Positions 8,807 to 17,514 of a stretch of 64,000 nt of DNA are shown here, one piece after another. A model generated the notes under the pieces. It was not told the DNA's origin. It ran no database searches and saw nothing but the letters and a program-made list of their open reading frames with translations. The DNA is from Paenibacillus humicola (GTDB taxonomy: Bacteria; Bacillota; Bacilli; Paenibacillales; Paenibacillaceae): positions 4,428,501-4,492,500 of the forward strand of contig NZ_JAQGPL010000001.1 in NCBI RefSeq assembly GCF_028826105.1. The letters are read 5' to 3'. Every line of letters starts with the position of its first letter. Within the stretch, counting starts at the first letter, position 1. Both the position numbers and the translations under genes were made by a program.

Positions 8807-9694
8807 TCATTCATACATGACGGCGGCATCCCGCGGAAGCGCATGCACGTGTTTCAAATGCGCGGTCACCTTGCGGTCGTCCTCCTCGGGATACGCATAG
8901 CCGAAACGGTTCCCCACATCGGCCGCCAGATCCCGGAACAGCTCGCCCATCGCAAACAGCGATGCCCACATATGCTCGTAATCTCCGTCCGGATACGTGC
9001 GCAGCAGCCGCCGCCACAGCTCCGGGGCGAGATGCTTTTCGGCATATTTGACGTTTTTGCCGGAATCCGCGGTAAAATCGGACGACACGCCGATATGCCA
9101 TTCGAGCATCCGTATCAGCATCGCCCGCACCGGTCCTTCGAACATCGCTTTCGCATAAGGAAGCTCGCGCCGCCACAGCCCTTTCGCGATATAGGTGCTG
9201 ACCCACCAAAACTCGTTGCAGCAGTTCGCGAAATCCGCCGCAGAAGGCGGTTTTACGGCATAATCGCCGCGATGGGGCTCGGGGAACGGTTCGATACAGC
9301 CGTCCTTGTCGAGCAGCAGCCGGCTTAAGCTGTCCCGCCCGAGACGAGGCAGCGCGCTTTTCGCAAACAGCGTCAGATCGATCCGGTTGCCGTCCGCAAA
9401 CTGCATCAAATAAGCGAAGCTCGTTCGTTCCTCCGGCGCAATCGACGGCTCGTCCATTTCGTCCGGCGTCTGCATAATCATCATGTCCCCGAAGCGGCGG
9501 ACCCACTCCCGATCACGCACGAACGGAGCGACCTCGGCCACGATATAAACGATATCGTAATCCTGAAAAAAGTCCCGCGGCGCATCCGGATTGACCCTCG
9601 ATCCGTTCATGATAACGGCGCGGATTCGCTCGTCCTCCCGCGCAAAATCGACAATAAGCCGCAGCATTTCCTGCTCGCTCCGCATTTTCGACAT
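8807..9694 (-). CDS. Aminoglycoside 6-adenylyltransferase-like nucleotidyltransferase (ANT(6)/AadK type)
   Basis: 295 residues. The nucleotidyltransferase core is at the N-terminus: GSR at 31-33 and QDYDIVY at 44-50, supplying the metal-binding carboxylates, followed by FGDMMIMQTPDE, FAYLMQFADGNRIDLTLF (third carboxylate) and the ANT(6) C-terminal helical domain with CCNEFWWVSTYIAKGLWRRELPYA. Family members transfer AMP to the 6-OH of streptomycin. Chromosomal copies in soil Bacilli (AadK type) often give only low-level resistance, so the phenotype is an inference. The gene stands alone; no mobile element flanks it and its codon use matches the neighbours, which favours a resident rather than a recently acquired gene. 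Confidence 0.88.
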   Translation of the reverse strand: MSKMRSEQEMLRLIVDFAREDERIRAVIMNGSRVNPDAPRDFFQDYDIVYIVAEVAPFVRDREWVRRFGDMMIMQTPDEMDEPSIAPEERTSFAYLMQFADGNRIDLTLFAKSALPRLGRDSLSRLLLDKDGCIEPFPEPHRGDYAVKPPSAADFANCCNEFWWVSTYIAKGLWRRELPYAKAMFEGPVRAMLIRMLEWHIGVSSDFTADSGKNVKYAEKHLAPELWRRLLRTYPDGDYEHMWASLFAMGELFRDLAADVGNRFGYAYPEEDDRKVTAHLKHVHALPRDAAVMYE

Positions 9695-9830
9695 GTCTTC
9701 GCCAGCCTTTCTGAGAAAATTTTAAGTAGATTACAATTTTTTTAGGAATACGGCCGAAGCCGCCCCGCTGTGCTAGAATCGAAAATCGAAGAAGAACCCG
9801 TTAACGAATTGGAGGGAAAGTTCAGACATC

Positions 9831-10478
9831 ATGTACAAGCTTCCTGCTCTGCTCGTTCTGTTCTCGATGATCGCTGCGGCCGCCGTTCCGGCTCCGGATG
9901 CAGGCGCCGCCCCGTACCCTTACCAGAAGCTGGGCAGCAAAGGCCAGCTGACGGAGGAGCTGCAGTTTCGGCTGCATACGCTTGGCTATTTGACCGGTCC
10001 GGTTACGGACAAATTCACGGCAGCTACCGTGAAAGCGCTGATACGGTTTCAGCAGCACGTCGGCCTTCCCGCCGACGGCATCGCCGGCCCCCGGACGTGG
10101 AAAATACTGAAAAAGCTGACCGTCAACAAACGGGAGCTCGCCATGATGGCGCGCGTCATTTACGGCGAAGCCAGAGGCGAAAGCTACGAGGGCCAGGTCG
10201 CCGTCGGAGCGGTTCTGCTGAACCGGCGCGCATCCCCGCAGTTTCCGAATACGATCCGGGGCGTCATTTTCGAGCCGAAAGCGTTTACCGCCGTCAACGA
10301 CGGGCAGTACTGGCTGATTCCGGACAATACGGCGTTCAAGGCGGCCAAGGCCGCGATCCTGGGCTGGGACCCGACCGGCAATGCGCTGTTTTATTATAAT
10401 CCGAAAATATCCAAATCAGCCTGGTTCCGGACGCTCAGCGCGACGACGCGCATCGGTAACCATGAATTTTTCGTTTAA
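9831..10478 (+). CDS. sleB: Spore cortex-lytic enzyme, SleB/CwlJ-type cell wall hydrolase
   Basis: 215 residues. There is a signal peptide (residues 1-27), then a peptidoglycan-binding domain at about 33-95 (KGQLTEELQFRLHTLGYLTGPVTDKF style repeat, ending GPRTW), then the SleB/CwlJ hydrolase domain (about 103-215) with MARVIYGEARGE (catalytic Glu113 by family analogy), AVGAVLLNRR and the end HxFF-like NHEFFV. SleB is a lytic transglycosylase that degrades spore cortex during germination. The protein is shorter than Bacillus SleB (about 300), mainly in the linker. ypeB does not follow directly as it does in Bacillus; a YpeB-like gene is 16 kb away. A weak GGAGGGAAAG ribosome site precedes the ATG. 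Confidence 0.88.
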   Translation: MYKLPALLVLFSMIAAAAVPAPDAGAAPYPYQKLGSKGQLTEELQFRLHTLGYLTGPVTDKFTAATVKALIRFQQHVGLPADGIAGPRTWKILKKLTVNKRELAMMARVIYGEARGESYEGQVAVGAVLLNRRASPQFPNTIRGVIFEPKAFTAVNDGQYWLIPDNTAFKAAKAAILGWDPTGNALFYYNPKISKSAWFRTLSATTRIGNHEFFV

Positions 10479-10519
10479 CTTAAGGTCCAACATCTATTCC
10501 GGGAAGGAGGGCGAGACCC

Positions 10520-10723
10520 ATGCATACGTTCGGCAGCAACCGGCACCAAGAGAGGGTTGAGGCGGTCGTCGAAATTATAAAGGCGGTCACCGGGCAGGAT
10601 CTCGTGCCGGATGCCTGCATCGCCAAACTGAACGCGATGAGCTTCGAGGAGCTGGGCACGCTGGTGATGCGTATTTCGTCGTCCCGGACGGCGGACGACC
10701 TTTTGCGGCCGCTTGAATGTTAA
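10520..10723 (+). CDS. Small protein of unknown function (67 residues) downstream of sleB
   Basis: The ORF has a near-perfect ribosome binding site (AAGGAGG, 10503-10510) and starts 41 bases after sleB, so it is very likely translated and co-transcribed. The sequence is mostly helical (HQERVEAVVEIIKAVTG, then CIAKLNAMSFEELGTLVMRI), without membrane segments or a signal peptide, and has two cysteines. I do not recognise a family. Position suggests a role linked to sporulation or germination, but this rests only on neighbourhood. A hairpin with TTTT follows. Confidence 0.65.
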   Translation: MHTFGSNRHQERVEAVVEIIKAVTGQDLVPDACIAKLNAMSFEELGTLVMRISSSRTADDLLRPLEC

Positions 10724-10761
10724 TTCGGCCGCTCCCTCGCCCCGCTTGCGTTCCCATATAC

Positions 10762-10785
10762 ATCGCCGCCGCTTGCGGCGATTTT
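10762..10785 (+). terminator. Intrinsic terminator of the sleB unit
   Basis: An 8-bp perfect stem ATCGCCGC/GCGGCGAT with a 5-base loop followed directly by TTT. Confidence 0.65.
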
Positions 10786-10890
10786 GATCCGGATATCTTA
10801 CCGACCATCATAAATCGCTCCATAGCCCAAATCAACTCCCACGTTCAGAAAACCGCGGCGTCTTCCGTCCTTTCTGGAGGCGTCCCGGCA

Positions 10891-10935
10891 AAAAAATGAG
10901 ACGGTCCGAGGCCGTTTCGGCCTGCGGTCCGTCCC
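10891..10935 (-). terminator. Intrinsic terminator of the amino acid ABC transporter operon
   Basis: On the minus strand a GC-rich hairpin (outer arm GACGG/CCGTC, inner AGGCC/GGCCT, small internal mismatch) is followed by ATTTTTTTG, just after the ATPase gene stop. Confidence 0.8.
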
Positions 10936-10942
10936 ATCCGCG

Positions 10943-11665
10943 TTACAAAATTTTGCTCAGAAAAGCTCTCGTGCGCTCCATCTTCGGATGCTCGAACAGT
11001 TCGGCGGGAACGCCCTGCTCGACGATTCGCCCTTCATCGACGAAGACGACCCGATGGCCGACCTCACGGGCGAAGCCCATCTCATGCGTGACGACAACCA
11101 TCGTCATTCCCTCTTCGGCCAGGCGGCGCATCACCAGCAGCACCTCGCCGACCATTTCCGGATCGAGCGCCGAGGTCGGCTCATCGAACAGCATCACCTT
11201 CGGCTTCATCGCCAGCGCCCGGGCGATCGCGACCCGCTGCTGCTGGCCGCCCGACAGCTCGTCGGGATAACTGGCCTCTCTGCCTGCCAGCCCGACCTTG
11301 GCCAGCAGCTCCCGGGCCGTCTCCTCGCTTTTTTCGCGAGAGAGCTTCAATACCTTGCGTGGGCCGAGCGTGATGTTGTCCAGCACCGACAAATGGTGAA
11401 ACAGGTTGAACCGCTGGAACACCATCCCGACATCGCGGCAGAGCCCGGGGATATCCGCCTTCGGCCGGGTCGGCTCGTGGCCGGCGATGACGATCTGCCC
11501 GCCGGAAGCTTTCTCGAGCCCGTTCAGACAGCGAAGAAAAGTGCTTTTGCCGCTGCCGGACGGCCCGATGACGACGACAACCTCACGCTCGGCGACCGTC
11601 AGGTCGATCCCCTTCAAAATTTCCTCGCTGCCGAACGATTTGGTCAAGCTGTTAACGCTTATCAA
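10943..11665 (-). CDS. Polar amino acid ABC transporter ATP-binding protein (GlnQ-like)
   Basis: 240 residues, the standard length. Walker A is [10 protein letters not shown]-loop [17 protein letters not shown], signature LSGGQQQR, Walker [15 protein letters not shown], and the switch His is in VVTHEMGFA, all typical of the GlnQ/HisP/ArtP group. It powers the permease encoded just upstream. The first codon appears to be TTG at 11665 with GGAGG seven bases before it; the gene overlaps the permease end by 14 bases, showing translational coupling. It is last in a three-gene operon (binding protein, permease, ATPase). Confidence 0.93.
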   Translation of the reverse strand: MISVNSLTKSFGSEEILKGIDLTVAEREVVVVIGPSGSGKSTFLRCLNGLEKASGGQIVIAGHEPTRPKADIPGLCRDVGMVFQRFNLFHHLSVLDNITLGPRKVLKLSREKSEETARELLAKVGLAGREASYPDELSGGQQQRVAIARALAMKPKVMLFDEPTSALDPEMVGEVLLVMRRLAEEGMTMVVVTHEMGFAREVGHRVVFVDEGRIVEQGVPAELFEHPKMERTRAFLSKIL

Positions 11666-12317
11666 CCTGCAGCCTCCTCTCCAGAAGCGCCGCGGCCCGC
11701 GTCAGCGGGAAAATGATGATGAAATAAAGCAGCCCGATCGCGCCGTAGATGTCGAAAGCTTTGAACGTGTTCGATACGATAATTTGCCCGTTATAAATCA
11801 ATTCCCCGATCCCGACAATCGCGAGCAGCGACGTGTCCTTGATCGTCTGGGCCGACTGGTTGACGAGCGGCGGAATCATCCGTTTGAACGCCTGCGGCAG
11901 CACGATATGGACCATCGTCTGGAAGCCCGTCATCCCGATGCTGTGCCCCGCCTCCTTCTGGCCGCGGTCGATGGAGACGATGCCGCCCCGGATAATTTCC
12001 GACATATAAGAGCCTTCATTCAGCGCCAGCGAGGCGGCAGCGGCAACCCAGACATATGAATCCCCGAACCAGTGGTTCAGCGGCAGCACGTTCGCCAAGC
12101 CGAAATAGATAAACATAATTTGGATAAAAAGCGGTGTGCAGCGGAACAGCTCGATATACACATTGGCAACCGCCCGCAGCACTATGAACCTGGACAGCTT
12201 AAAAAAAGCCGTAATCAGTCCGATGATGATGGCCAAAATAATGCCGACGACAGAAAATTCAATCGTTCCCAGCAGCGCCTTCAACAGCTGGGGCATCGCA
12301 TCCAGTATGACCTGCAC
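11652..12317 (-). CDS. Polar amino acid ABC transporter permease (GlnP/HisM-like)
   Basis: 221 residues with about five membrane segments. The conserved cytoplasmic loop for ATPase contact reads [29 protein letters not shown], the EAA motif of this family. A GTG at 12317 with GGAGTG upstream is the likely start. A single permease gene implies a homodimer, or pairing with a distant second subunit. The gene lies between the binding-protein gene (55 bases upstream) and the ATPase (overlapping). Confidence 0.92.
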   Translation of the reverse strand: MQVILDAMPQLLKALLGTIEFSVVGIILAIIIGLITAFFKLSRFIVLRAVANVYIELFRCTPLFIQIMFIYFGLANVLPLNHWFGDSYVWVAAAASLALNEGSYMSEIIRGGIVSIDRGQKEAGHSIGMTGFQTMVHIVLPQAFKRMIPPLVNQSAQTIKDTSLLAIVGIGELIYNGQIIVSNTFKAFDIYGAIGLLYFIIIFPLTRAAALLERRLQVDKR

Positions 12318-12371
12318 TCTATTTCACTCCCCAAGCCGAAGATCAGTCCATCGCTTGCCGGACCAAGCGGT

Positions 12372-13265
12372 TTAATCGTCCAAAGCCGCGTCCGAAGGAG
12401 CGACGACGTCGGTCACTTTCCCCGGCGTGTCGCCGAAGTACTGCTGGAACAGCTTGTCGTAGGTGCCGTCCTTGCGGACCTGATCAAGTCCGTCGTTAAT
12501 TTTTTTCAGCAGATCAGCATTGTCCTTATTGACCGCAAAGCCGTAATATTCGCCGGTCAGCAAGTCGCCGACGGTCTGCACCTGATCGTGCGATTTCATA
12601 AAGTTGGTGTTGACCGGATTGTCGAAAACGACCGCGGCGGCACCGCCATTCAGCAGCTCGTTGTAGGCATCGTCGATATTATCGAACTGGCGAAGTTTGA
12701 TGCCGCCCGCCGACTGCACCAGATCGACCGAAGATGTCCCTTTCTTGGTGGCGACCGTTTTCCCTTTCAGGTCGGCCAACGACTTGACGGAACCGGCCAG
12801 CTCCTTCTTGACGAGAATGCTCAGGCCCGATTTGTAATACGCGTTGGAGAAATTGACCGCCGCCATCCGGGATTTCTTGATCGTAATGCCCGCTACCGCC
12901 ACGTCGATCTGGCCGGTTTGAATGGCCGGGATCAGACCCGTAAAATTCATCGTGGAAAATTTCGGCGTCAAATTTTCCTTCTCGGCAATGGCTGTGATCA
13001 AATCGATATCGAACCCGACCAGCTTGCCGTTCACCTGCGACTCGAAAGGCGGAAAGGTCGTATCCGCTCCGATTTTAACGGTGACCTTGCTGTCTCCTGT
13101 CGATTGGCCGTTCCCCGAGGCCGTCGAATCGCCTGCTGCGGGAGTGCCATTCCCCGCGGAAGAACCGTTCCCTGTTGACGCGTTCTTCCCGCATCCCGCC
13201 AATACCGTAAGTGCAAGCGCCAGGATTATACCGACCGCTGTCCATTTCATTTTTGCCACTTTCAT
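12372..13265 (-). CDS. Polar amino acid ABC transporter substrate-binding lipoprotein (GlnH/FliY-like)
   Basis: 297 residues. There is a lipoprotein signal with lipobox LAGC at about residue 24, then a low-complexity Gly/Ser/Thr linker (about 27-58). The SBP family 3 fold begins at KVTVKIGADTTFPPFES, with VGFDIDLITAIAEKENL and GLIPAIQTGQIDVAVAGITI as the classic family signatures and the ligand arginine in KKSRMAAVNFS. The ligand is a polar amino acid; which one is not evident. GGAGGAATA precedes the ATG. It is the first gene of the operon and is preceded by a long leader. Confidence 0.93.
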   Translation of the reverse strand: MKVAKMKWTAVGIILALALTVLAGCGKNASTGNGSSAGNGTPAAGDSTASGNGQSTGDSKVTVKIGADTTFPPFESQVNGKLVGFDIDLITAIAEKENLTPKFSTMNFTGLIPAIQTGQIDVAVAGITIKKSRMAAVNFSNAYYKSGLSILVKKELAGSVKSLADLKGKTVATKKGTSSVDLVQSAGGIKLRQFDNIDDAYNELLNGGAAAVVFDNPVNTNFMKSHDQVQTVGDLLTGEYYGFAVNKDNADLLKKINDGLDQVRKDGTYDKLFQQYFGDTPGKVTDVVAPSDAALDD

Positions 13266-13552
13266 TATTCCTCCTCACTTTTTGACTATAAAATCATTCA
13301 TACGATAAGCGGTCCGGCTTCATTCCGGACCGCCAAGCGGCGGCGGCGATCCAATATTACCCTTTTTCGCCTGCATTGAAACATGTTTTATCCAATTTTT
13401 CTAAAATTTTTTTGAAGTCTCTTTTCGCAAGCTGCAGAGGTGTCCAGACCGGAAGGAAAAGAACCGGTTGGCGCCGTCACGGCGATGCAAGTTCTTCCCT
13501 TCTACTGTTAGCGAAAGCAAGGCGAAGGGTTCACCTTTCCGAACAATCGGAA
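13266..13552 (-). promoter_or_regulatory. Long upstream region of the amino acid transporter operon with hairpins
   Basis: About 290 bases without a gene. Close to the start codon is a perfect stem-loop on GCGGTCCGG/CCGGACCGC (13309-13333 region). Further upstream are an AT-rich stretch (13375-13425) suited to a promoter, and a GC-rich, pairing-prone block (13430-13545). I compared it by eye with lysine, SAM, FMN, glycine, c-di-GMP and T-box consensus elements and found no match, so no riboswitch class is claimed. Confidence 0.35.
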
Positions 13553-13602
13553 AAAGGACCGCGAACGATCCGGTTGGACTGACCGGATTTCGCGATCCTT
13601 GA
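13551..13602 (-). terminator. Intrinsic terminator of the FAH hydrolase gene
   Basis: On the minus strand an interrupted stem of about 19 bp (AAGGATCGCGAA... paired with ...CGCGGTCCTT) is followed by TTTTTCC. It lies just after the hydrolase stop codon. Confidence 0.75.
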
Positions 13603-13634
13603 TTTTCGATATATCTGAATCTGATGCCGCCGAG

Positions 13635-14261
13635 TTAATTCAGGCTAACCGTGCATTCGCCCACTTGGTTCCCATCCCAAAGCAAGGCCAGATGGTCTCC
13701 GTCGGCAACCGGTCCTACGCCTGCCGGCGTTCCGGTAAAAATAATGTCTCCTTCGCCCAGGCCGAAATGACGCGCGGAGAAATCGACGATCGTCTGCAAA
13801 TCGAATATCATTTGCGTGATATTGCCCTGCTGCGCTTCCTCGCCGTTCTTGATGAGCGCGAAATTAATCGACTTGCATCGTTCCACACCGGGGAACGCAA
13901 AAAACGGGCTCACGACGGCGGAATTCGGGAACCCTTTGGCCAGCAGCCAGGGATATCCCTTTTTCTTTAATTCGTCCTGCACGTCGCGCAGCGTAAAATC
14001 GATGCCGATGGCCATCGCGTCCGCCAGCTCGTCGACCGTCATTCCTTGTTCATAAGGCTTGCCGATGCGCACAATAAGCTCGGTTTCAAAATGAACGGCG
14101 CCCCGGTCCCCGGGAAGCGCGATTCGGGAGCCGTTCGCTTCCGCAAGCGCGTGCGTCGGCTTGGAGAACAGGAAGGGCGACGCCGGCACTTCATTATTCA
14201 ATTCCTTGGCATGCAGCGCATAGTTTCGGCCGACACAATAAATGTTACGAATAAAGTTCAT
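13635..14261 (-). CDS. Fumarylacetoacetate hydrolase (FAH) family protein
   Basis: About 208 residues from the ATG at 14261, chosen because GAGGTG precedes it by six bases (a GTG three codons earlier is also in frame). Family signatures are VGRNYALHAKEL, the metal ligands in HFETELIVRIG (ExE) and a downstream Asp in IDFTLRDVQDELKKKG, and GEGDIIFTGTPAGVGPV at the end. Members cleave or decarboxylate 2-oxo acids such as acylpyruvates or 2-keto-3-deoxy sugar acids. A neighbouring enolase-superfamily gene and a decayed SDR gene suggest a sugar-acid route here; this is inference. Its upstream neighbour is now only a fragment, so its promoter is unclear. Confidence 0.88.
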   Translation of the reverse strand: MNFIRNIYCVGRNYALHAKELNNEVPASPFLFSKPTHALAEANGSRIALPGDRGAVHFETELIVRIGKPYEQGMTVDELADAMAIGIDFTLRDVQDELKKKGYPWLLAKGFPNSAVVSPFFAFPGVERCKSINFALIKNGEEAQQGNITQMIFDLQTIVDFSARHFGLGEGDIIFTGTPAGVGPVADGDHLALLWDGNQVGECTVSLN

Positions 14262-14280
14262 CCCGTACACCTCGCTCTTT

Positions 14281-14355
14281 TTACCATGCCGTATAGCCGC
14301 CGTCCGCCGCTAAAGCCGCCCCTGTAATAAACGAGGCTTCATCGGAAGCGGCAAA
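14281..14355 (-). pseudogene. Remnant of a short-chain dehydrogenase/reductase (C-terminal tail)
   Basis: Immediately upstream of the FAH gene the minus strand reads FAASDEASFITGAALAADGG plus YTAW and a stop. This is the strongly conserved C-terminus of classical SDRs. The sequence before it does not continue the SDR fold, so about 230 residues are missing. It is a deletion remnant of a gene that probably preceded the FAH gene in an operon. Confidence 0.75.
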
Positions 14356-14521
14356 ATTGCAGTGTACGAGCGGCTCCAGCAATGTTGTATCCATCATACT
14401 CCAGATACGGGACAAGGAGCAATTGGGTGATCCCCTCGGCGATATCCCCGACAAAAAGTCCCGCCGAGCCTATAAAGAAGCCGCGAGGATTTGACGGCAC
14501 AGCACAATGGGCACCGATCAA

Positions 14522-14668
14522 TTAGAGCTGCCGTATTTGCCGCGCCCGCCCGGCCAAAAAATCGCGCATGGCGGCGTCTCCGCACAGGCCGATAGCGCGG
14601 TCGTACGCCTCCTGCGCCTCCGCGTTCCGCCCGAGCCTGGCATTCAGATGCGCAGCCAGCGCCCCCGA
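14522..14668 (-). pseudogene. Remnant of an ECF-type sigma factor (C-terminal tail)
   Basis: The minus strand encodes AHLNARLGRNAEAQEAYDRA, then IGLCGDAAMRDFLAGRARQIRQL and a stop. This resembles the C-terminal TPR-like end of the DUF6596/SigJ-like ECF sigma factors (pattern LLxRLGRxxEAxxAYxxAL...xRxFLxxR). Nothing before it continues the sigma-factor fold. The 165 bases between it and the SDR remnant contain no recognisable gene. Confidence 0.55.
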
Positions 14669-14696
14669 AGCGCCGTTTTCCTCCTGCGTAGTCGGC

Positions 14697-14744
14697 AAAA
14701 AGCCGCTCCCTGATCCACAGGGAGCCTGCGGTCCAGGGAGCGGC
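14697..14744 (-). terminator. Intrinsic terminator of the AraC-LplBCA-enolase operon
   Basis: On the minus strand GCCGCTCCCTG pairs perfectly with CAGGGAGCGGC (11 bp) and is followed by TTTTTGCC. It sits 28 bases after the enolase-superfamily stop. Confidence 0.85.
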
Positions 14745-14771
14745 ACATTACCTCGCATTCGCTCAAGCCGG

Positions 14772-15857
14772 TTATTTCAAAACGGTCAGCACGGCGTTCA
14801 TTTTCTCCTCGTCGAGTTCGATGCCGAGGCCGGGGCCGTCCGGCACCCGAATCCGGCCCTCGCCGACGTCGAACGACGAGGTCAGCATTTGGCCGCGTAA
14901 ATTATTTTTTTCGATCGAGTACTCGTAATAGCTGTTGCATTCCGGCGTGCTGGCGGCGAGATGCAGGGCGGCGGCGAAGCCGACCCCGCGCGTCGTGTTG
15001 TGCGGCACGTAATGGATGCCGAACGCCCGGCACAGCGTAGCGGCGCGCTTGGCGCTCAGCAGCCCGCCGCACTTGATCGGGTCGGCCGCATACAGGTGAC
15101 ACGCCCCGCGAGCGATAAAATCGCGGAACGTGAACAGGTTCCAGTCCTGCTCGCCGACGTGGATCGGCACCGGCAGCGTGTTCGCGAGCTTCACGTACGC
15201 CTCGATATCAAAATACGGGCACGGCTCCTCGAAATGATGAATATCGCAGTCCTTCACCTTCTCATAGAGCTGCACCGCCTGGATGTAAGAATAGGAGCTG
15301 TTGCCGTCGATCATGAGGCGAATGCCCGGACCGATCGCCTCCCGGACGCGCCGCACCTTCTCCGCGTCGTCGTGAAGATCTACCGGCAGCCCGGTGCCGT
15401 AGCGCGGGCCGACCTTGATTTTCACCGCGCCGAATTGAAACCGCTCGATCCCTTCCTTCAATTTCTCGACTTCCTGCTCGTGCGTAAGATCGCGGCTCAT
15501 GCTGGAGCCGTAAAGCGGGATCGTCTCCCGGTACTTCCCGCCGAGCAAATTGTACAGCGGCTGCTTGAGGTACTTCGCCTTGGCGTCCCAGAGCGCGATT
15601 TCCACGCCGCTGTAGGCGGCCGCCAGCATTTGACCGGAGATTTTGTAATGCCGGCGCATGACGTCTTCCTCGATCCGCTCGATGTCGAACGGGTCGCGGC
15701 CGATCACCTGCGGCTTCACGACCTGCAGGATGATGTCCGCCAAAATTTCCGAGCGCATCGGGCTGCTTTCCCCGAAGCCGGACACGCCTTCGTCCGTGTC
15801 GACCTTCACGTACAGCAGTCCGCTTGCAATGTAACAGGTGATATCGGTTACTTTCAT
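14772..15857 (-). CDS. Enolase-superfamily (mandelate racemase/muconate lactonizing type) sugar-acid dehydratase
   Basis: 361 residues. The capping domain is N-terminal (1-110), then the barrel. Catalytic and metal residues are visible: KxK at Lys146/Lys148 (AVKIKVG), metal ligands in LMIDGNSSYS (Asp184), HFEEPCP (Glu210/211) and HVGEQDW (Glu236), and His286 in HYVPHNTTRG. The KxK plus late His pattern fits acid-sugar dehydratases or racemases acting on a carboxylate alpha-proton. GGGAGG lies seven bases before the ATG. It follows the binding-protein gene of an LplABC-like importer by about 40 bases, so it is probably the first catabolic step for the imported compound. Confidence 0.88.
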   Translation of the reverse strand: MKVTDITCYIASGLLYVKVDTDEGVSGFGESSPMRSEILADIILQVVKPQVIGRDPFDIERIEEDVMRRHYKISGQMLAAAYSGVEIALWDAKAKYLKQPLYNLLGGKYRETIPLYGSSMSRDLTHEQEVEKLKEGIERFQFGAVKIKVGPRYGTGLPVDLHDDAEKVRRVREAIGPGIRLMIDGNSSYSYIQAVQLYEKVKDCDIHHFEEPCPYFDIEAYVKLANTLPVPIHVGEQDWNLFTFRDFIARGACHLYAADPIKCGGLLSAKRAATLCRAFGIHYVPHNTTRGVGFAAALHLAASTPECNSYYEYSIEKNNLRGQMLTSSFDVGEGRIRVPDGPGLGIELDEEKMNAVLTVLK

Positions 15858-15896
15858 TTCTTATCCTCCCGGGGGCAAGACTGCCGTGCAAGCCCT

Positions 15897-17480
15897 CTAT
15901 TTAACCTGAACCTTGTTCGGATCCTTCGCGTATTGTTCGTTCAGTTCCTCGGTTACCTGGTCGCCGCCGGATTTCCGCCAGTTGTCCAGGGCGTTTTTCC
16001 AGCCCGCTTCGTCGATTTGGCCCATAATGTACTGAATCCGCGCGTCGTTGATAATTTTGTTCAAATCGGCGCTCTTCTGGTTGAACGTCGGGCTGATGTA
16101 AGCCGCCGCCGGATTGACGACCAGGTTGTTCATGACCGCGTTTTTCGCATCCTTGTATTTCTGCACGTAGGGATCGATTTGGCCCGGCATCGCTCTTGAA
16201 CCGTCGGCCACCTCGAGCGTCTGCTCGATCTGCACGACCTCCGAATTGTATTTGTCCATCTGCTCCTGGGTGCGCGTCGGCTTGCCGTCCTTGAGCGTAT
16301 AATGGACGTTCTCAAGGCCCCATTCGAAAATGTTCTGCGCGTTGTCGTCGGAAATTTTATCGAAAAACCCGAGAATTTTCCGCAGGTCGGCTTCCGTTTT
16401 CACGCTCGATTTGGGGAAGACGAACTCGCCGGTATAGCCTTTGTCCATCAGCACCCGGACGCCTTTTTTGCCGTTGATCGACGCGGACACGTCCAGCTGC
16501 GCCTTCGGCTCGATCTTGAACAGCTGCGAATGCCGCGTGATCTGGTCCGGATCGCCGAGCCGCATGCCGTACGTTCCCTTATTCATGTTGTCGATGTTCT
16601 GCGGCCTGGTCGCAATGGCGAAATCCTGGTTGATCAGCTTCTCCTGATACAGCTTCTTGTCAAAGTTCAGCGCATCCAAGTATTCCTGGCTGAAAATGGT
16701 CGATACCAGCTTGCCGTCCTTGACGTCCCACTGATTACCGCCGCCGAACGCCGCCAGGATAAAGTTAAAGCCGCGCAGCGACGATTCCTCGGCAACGCCG
16801 ACCGTATCGTTTTTCCCGTCTTTATCCGGGTCGTTCTGCGTAAAGGCTTTGAGCGTATTGTACAGCTCGTCGATCGTAGTCGGTGCCTTCATGCCCAGGT
16901 TATCGAGCCAGTCCTTGCGGTAAATCATCCCGTCGCCGACGAGCGAGCGGCTGCGGAAGATCGAGTACACTTTGCCGTCGAGCGACAGGTTTTTCTGCAC
17001 CTGCTTGTTCTGTGCGCGCTCGAGATTCGGATAATCTTTCAGGTATGGGCCGATCTCCCAGAAATAGCCCGAACGGATCGCGTTGACGACCGTTGCCGGC
17101 CGGTCCTGCAGCAGCACGACCATCGGCAGTGAACCGGAGGCGATCGTGGCGTTCAGCTTGTCGGTGTAGGTCGTTCCGGGCACCCATTGAATATCGAGCT
17201 TCGTATTCGTATATTTCTCGATCGCCTGGACGATCGGATCATCCGCCCGCGGCGGCTCCGCGAGGATGCTTTGGTTCATCATCGTGATCTGGAACGGCGC
17301 CGAGGACGCGGAGGAATCCGTGCTTTGCCCGCTGCCCGCGGTTCCCGCTCCATCGCCCGTGCCGCTTGCGGCGTCCGGGCTCTTCGACCCGCCGCCGCTG
17401 CAGCCGGCCGAGACGGCCAGCAGGCCGGCGACGGTCAGCGAGACGACCGGCATTCTCAAACGTTTGACCAAACCTTCCAT
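15897..17480 (-). CDS. Extracellular solute-binding lipoprotein, LplA/AguE-like (oligosaccharide importer)
   Basis: About 527 residues from the ATG at 17480, chosen for GGGGG seven bases upstream. It has a signal peptide and lipobox VSAGC, a Ser/Gly linker, then a type 1/extracellular binding fold typical of the large (500+ residues) LplA family: FQITMMNQSILAEPPRADDPI, KYTNTKLDIQWVPGTTYTDKLNATIASG, and MIYRKDWLDNLGMKAPTTIDELYNTLKAF. It binds sugars outside the membrane and delivers them to the two permeases encoded upstream. The operon has no ATPase gene. Confidence 0.9.
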   Translation of the reverse strand: MEGLVKRLRMPVVSLTVAGLLAVSAGCSGGGSKSPDAASGTGDGAGTAGSGQSTDSSASSAPFQITMMNQSILAEPPRADDPIVQAIEKYTNTKLDIQWVPGTTYTDKLNATIASGSLPMVVLLQDRPATVVNAIRSGYFWEIGPYLKDYPNLERAQNKQVQKNLSLDGKVYSIFRSRSLVGDGMIYRKDWLDNLGMKAPTTIDELYNTLKAFTQNDPDKDGKNDTVGVAEESSLRGFNFILAAFGGGNQWDVKDGKLVSTIFSQEYLDALNFDKKLYQEKLINQDFAIATRPQNIDNMNKGTYGMRLGDPDQITRHSQLFKIEPKAQLDVSASINGKKGVRVLMDKGYTGEFVFPKSSVKTEADLRKILGFFDKISDDNAQNIFEWGLENVHYTLKDGKPTRTQEQMDKYNSEVVQIEQTLEVADGSRAMPGQIDPYVQKYKDAKNAVMNNLVVNPAAAYISPTFNQKSADLNKIINDARIQYIMGQIDEAGWKNALDNWRKSGGDQVTEELNEQYAKDPNKVQVK

Positions 17481-17514
17481 GGAAATACCCCCTGTTTCGT
17501 GTATGTTGGAGTGC

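Noticed and set aside
8684..9328. Plus-strand frame opposite the adenylyltransferase
   Set aside because: Arg-rich shadow of the real minus-strand gene with no start signal.
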